Shown here piece by piece: positions 61,792-64,000 of a DNA stretch of 64,000 nt. Location of the stretch: contig JAHDCO010000002.1 of NCBI GenBank assembly GCA_020629835.1, forward strand, positions 89,157-153,156. The letters are read 5' to 3'. A model generated the notes under the pieces. It had not been told where the DNA came from. It saw nothing but the letters and a program-made list of their open reading frames with translations, and did not search any database. How positions within the stretch are numbered: the first letter of the stretch is position 1; every line of letters begins with the position of its first letter. This DNA comes from Granulosicoccaceae bacterium. GTDB lineage: Bacteria > Pseudomonadota > Gammaproteobacteria > Granulosicoccales > Granulosicoccaceae. Both the position numbers and the translations under genes were made by a program.

Positions 61792-63025
61792 CACCGATAT
61801 AGCTGGGTTCGTTCGATGTTGGTACTTGTCCTATTGCAACGCCTGTGAACGTTTGATTGACGTGCATTGAATGGTATTGCTCTCCATAGGAGTTAAAGCC
61901 TACAAAGTTTTTGTTGGTGTACAACGTCTCTATGCGACCGGTAGCGTTTCTGTGCTGCGCATCCAGTCGGCGGTACACACAATCAAAACCGATGATTACG
62001 CTGAGGTCGCCTAAGTGGTGTTCGAAACGATCGATCGCTTCTTTGGTTGAACGCACCATACCTTCGGAGCGTGCAACGGTCAGTACCAAGCCGTTGTCGA
62101 TGGCGCAGAAAAACGACAGAGAGTAATCCGGGTTCACTTTTTGTATGGCTCGGCAGTGATATTCCCCGCCCACTCGCACAACCACGGTATGAGAGGCAAA
62201 ACTCATTGGCGTGAGTTCGTGCGGGTCAAGCCCGATAGCCTGCGCGTAAGCTACGGCAGCAGGCTGGGCGTTAAATTCTTTTACTAAACGCTTCTCTGGT
62301 TCGGCGTCGGTTACCACTAACTTGTGTTCAGTGGGTATGAGGTTGTGCTCGTTAAACAACAGAAACGGTATCCGGCATTCCATTAAAATAATGACTGCAG
62401 CGTCTGTGTACGCATGGGTTTGAAGCAGTTGAGTGGTGCCTTTAAATTGCAGATCATCTCCGGCTGAACCGCCAATGATCGGAATATCCCCCAGGCCTCG
62501 ATATAACGCCGACGTAACCGCTTCTTCTGAATACGTTAATCCATCGATTAGCAACATGCTAAACACGTGATCAACATTGGGTGCATAGTGTTGATGAAAT
62601 TTTTGCAGGTGTGTTCTGGCTTTGTCGGCGATGTCGTCCATGCCGCAGTGACTGATCTTGTCGATTTTCATCGCGGATAACGTGAAGTGTTCAGCCGGTA
62701 GTAACAGGACCACAGTTGATCCGTTTGAGAAACCATCTGGTGTTACTTCACCGGTGGTCGAACAGCCGCACAAGGTTAATGAGGGTGCTGAGCTGTTTAA
62801 GTCGTCTTCTGTCGTCAAGCCTGCTTGTATGAGGGCGTCAGTGGTGCTTTGAATAAACGCCTCACCGTTAACGTCCTGTTGCGAGAAGAAGATTAAAATT
62901 CCGCTGACGCTGCGCTCTGTGCAGGCTTTGACGATAGCCGCGCTGAATTCATTTACCGGCGTTGCGTCCACGTTATCGCTCCAAAGGCAAACGATATCGG
63001 TGTCGTAGTGGCGGTTGCGAATCAT
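61778..63025 (-). CDS. FIST domain protein (NosP-like)
   Basis: A 415-residue soluble protein with FIST-N (about 30-225) and FIST-C (about 230-385) domains. Segments such as LCGCSTTGEVTPDGFSNGSTVVLLLP and LLIDGLTYSEEAVTSALYRGLGDIPIIGGSAGDDL are family-typical. In Pseudomonas the FIST protein NosP binds haem and nitric oxide and controls the adjacent NahK kinase. The overlap with the kinase gene here supports the same pairing. Haem binding is inferred, not seen. Confidence 0.83.
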   Translation of the reverse strand: MIRNRHYDTDIVCLWSDNVDATPVNEFSAAIVKACTERSVSGILIFFSQQDVNGEAFIQSTTDALIQAGLTTEDDLNSSAPSLTLCGCSTTGEVTPDGFSNGSTVVLLLPAEHFTLSAMKIDKISHCGMDDIADKARTHLQKFHQHYAPNVDHVFSMLLIDGLTYSEEAVTSALYRGLGDIPIIGGSAGDDLQFKGTTQLLQTHAYTDAAVIILMECRIPFLLFNEHNLIPTEHKLVVTDAEPEKRLVKEFNAQPAAVAYAQAIGLDPHELTPMSFASHTVVVRVGGEYHCRAIQKVNPDYSLSFFCAIDNGLVLTVARSEGMVRSTKEAIDRFEHHLGDLSVIIGFDCVYRRLDAQHRNATGRIETLYTNKNFVGFNSYGEQYHSMHVNQTFTGVAIGQVPTSNEPSYIGDENA

Positions 63026-63141
63026 GGCGGTGTGGTCTTGTCTGGTACCTTAGAGTACTGTTTTGAATCCGTGGCGTTGTGTAGTGTTAGCCCCTTCTCA
63101 CTCGTAGTCTACCTATTCTTATAAACGCTGCGTAGCCGTTC

Positions 63142-64000
63142 ATGAAACACATCACAATAACGCTGATTGGATTACTGCAGCTTTTCGGCGGTATTGCATT
63201 CGCTGCGGAACTGTCGGTATCAGTACACTTTCTCGGGGAAATAAGAGACCGTCCACCCGTACTATCGAACCGCGTGGCATGGCCCGAGGACGAAGGCGAA
63301 CCGGGCGCAGCTCTGGGCATTGCTGATAACAACACCACAGGTAAGTTTCTAAAGCATGGGTACTCATTAACAACGCAGACAGTGGCAGTTGGCGACGATG
63401 TGGTGGCTGCGGCCAGTGCGATTCTGTCTCAAGGCTCGCAAATACTGGTGCTAAACGTCAGCGCAGACAATTTGAAGCGTATCGCCGCTTTACCCGAAGC
63501 CGCGGATGATCTTCTGTTTAATGCCGGCAGTGCGAATAAAACACTAAGAGCGGATGCCTGTGCTGCGAACGTTTTGCACACACTGCCTTCACGGGCTATG
63601 TATTCCGATGCGCTTATGCAATTTTTCAGTCGTCGGCAATGGGGTGACTTATTTTTGGTGTCCGGTAACCGGCCTGGTGATGTTCTTTATGCAGAAGCGA
63701 TTCGAACATCAGCGAAGAAATTTGGACTGAAAATCAGACACGATAAAACGTGGCTGGTAGATGCAGACATCCGCCGAAACGCGTCGTCAGAGGTACCCGT
63801 GTTTACGCAAGAACGTAAATACGATGCGCTGCTTGTTACGGACGAAGATCAAGATTTCTCTCAATACCTGCTTTACCACACGTGGTTGCCTCGACCGGTT
63901 GCCGGTAGCGCCGGATTACGTGCGGTAGCCTGGGACCCGGTTGTTGAGCAATGGGGTGCTGCGCAATTGCAAAGCCGGTTTGCCGAAGTGTCTGACAGAT
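63142..64000 (+). CDS. PQQ-dependent alcohol dehydrogenase system ABC substrate-binding protein (3'-truncated by window)
   Basis: The first 286 codons of a periplasmic binding protein (signal peptide to about 22, GIAFAAEL) with no stop before the window ends. The N-terminus LSVSVHFLGEIRDRPPVLSNR and DALLVTDEDQDFSQYLLYHTWLPRPVAGSAGL with VEQWGAAQLQSRF identify the family-1-fold binding protein that accompanies PQQ alcohol dehydrogenases. It is divergent from the FIST gene across 116 bases. It may continue the ABC system of this island. Confidence 0.8.
   Translation, partial: MKHITITLIGLLQLFGGIAFAAELSVSVHFLGEIRDRPPVLSNRVAWPEDEGEPGAALGIADNNTTGKFLKHGYSLTTQTVAVGDDVVAAASAILSQGSQILVLNVSADNLKRIAALPEAADDLLFNAGSANKTLRADACAANVLHTLPSRAMYSDALMQFFSRRQWGDLFLVSGNRPGDVLYAEAIRTSAKKFGLKIRHDKTWLVDADIRRNASSEVPVFTQERKYDALLVTDEDQDFSQYLLYHTWLPRPVAGSAGLRAVAWDPVVEQWGAAQLQSRFAEVSDR

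Noticed and set aside
1..64000. tRNA, rRNA, CRISPR arrays, insertion sequences
   Set aside because: Reading both strands showed no cloverleaf-like tRNA, rRNA segment, spaced direct-repeat array, transposase gene or terminal inverted repeats. A covariance-model search would be needed to exclude small RNAs.

Overview
The window reads as chromosome from a free-living, probably marine, gammaproteobacterium. The evidence is gene order: lptM-lysA-dapF-DUF484-xerC, hslV-hslU-DUF971-ubiE-ubiJ-ubiB and hemC-hemD divergent from argH are standard gammaproteobacterial blocks. Two TRAP uptake systems, a light-repair cassette and a periplasmic PQQ alcohol-oxidation island fit an aerobic, surface-water heterotroph. 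The genus cannot be fixed from the sequence alone. Coding density is very high, with many 1-4 bp stop/start overlaps. No rRNA, tRNA, CRISPR array, insertion sequence or prophage was seen.

Layout. 1-3.9 kb: a well-formed sigma70-type promoter with a small palindrome behind it, an SDR dehydrogenase and a DctPQM TRAP transporter. 3.9-7.8 kb: hemD and hemC (minus strand), argH (plus) and a carboxylesterase (minus). 7.8-19.2 kb: lptM-lysA-dapF-DUF484-xerC, a minus-strand PilZ-like protein, then hslVU-DUF971-ubiEJB. 19.2-22.7 kb: uvrD behind a good LexA-box candidate, and a convergent OmpA-type lipoprotein. 22.9-25.9 kb: a three-gene coupled cassette of a photolyase FAD-domain protein, a DUF2256 zinc-finger protein and a full-length photolyase/cryptochrome homologue. 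25.9-31.5 kb: a DMT exporter, a flavodoxin-like protein, a DUF6502-lipoprotein pair, an orphan secreted protein and an SGNH esterase. 31.5-37 kb: a second TRAP system of the Tat-exported, keto-acid (TakP-like) type with unusually large membrane subunits, followed by a PhnD-like binding protein. 37-44.6 kb: an HPt-like membrane protein, a LOG protein, polA, and a FAD oxidoreductase-MoaD-orphan-MoaA operon.

44.7-64 kb is the most coherent accessory region. Its centre is a PQQ-dependent ethanol-dehydrogenase-type enzyme (57796-59571) that carries the Asp-Tyr-Asp signature of lanthanide-dependent enzymes. Around it are a cytochrome c, two periplasmic binding proteins, a SoxYZ-like carrier, a metallo-beta-lactamase-fold relay protein, an ABC-2 transporter, a CxxxCW rhodanese-like protein, a LuxR-type response regulator, a hybrid histidine kinase and a FIST-domain (NosP-like) sensor. 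The CxxxCW gene overlaps moxR by 4 bp and so opens a MoxR-DUF58-DUF4381-VWA-VWA-TPR-BatD operon. The mxaRSACKL genes that help load calcium into methanol dehydrogenase have a similar composition. My working hypothesis is that this operon matures or metallates the dehydrogenase, that the cytochrome and carriers take the electrons, and that the FIST-kinase-regulator set controls expression.
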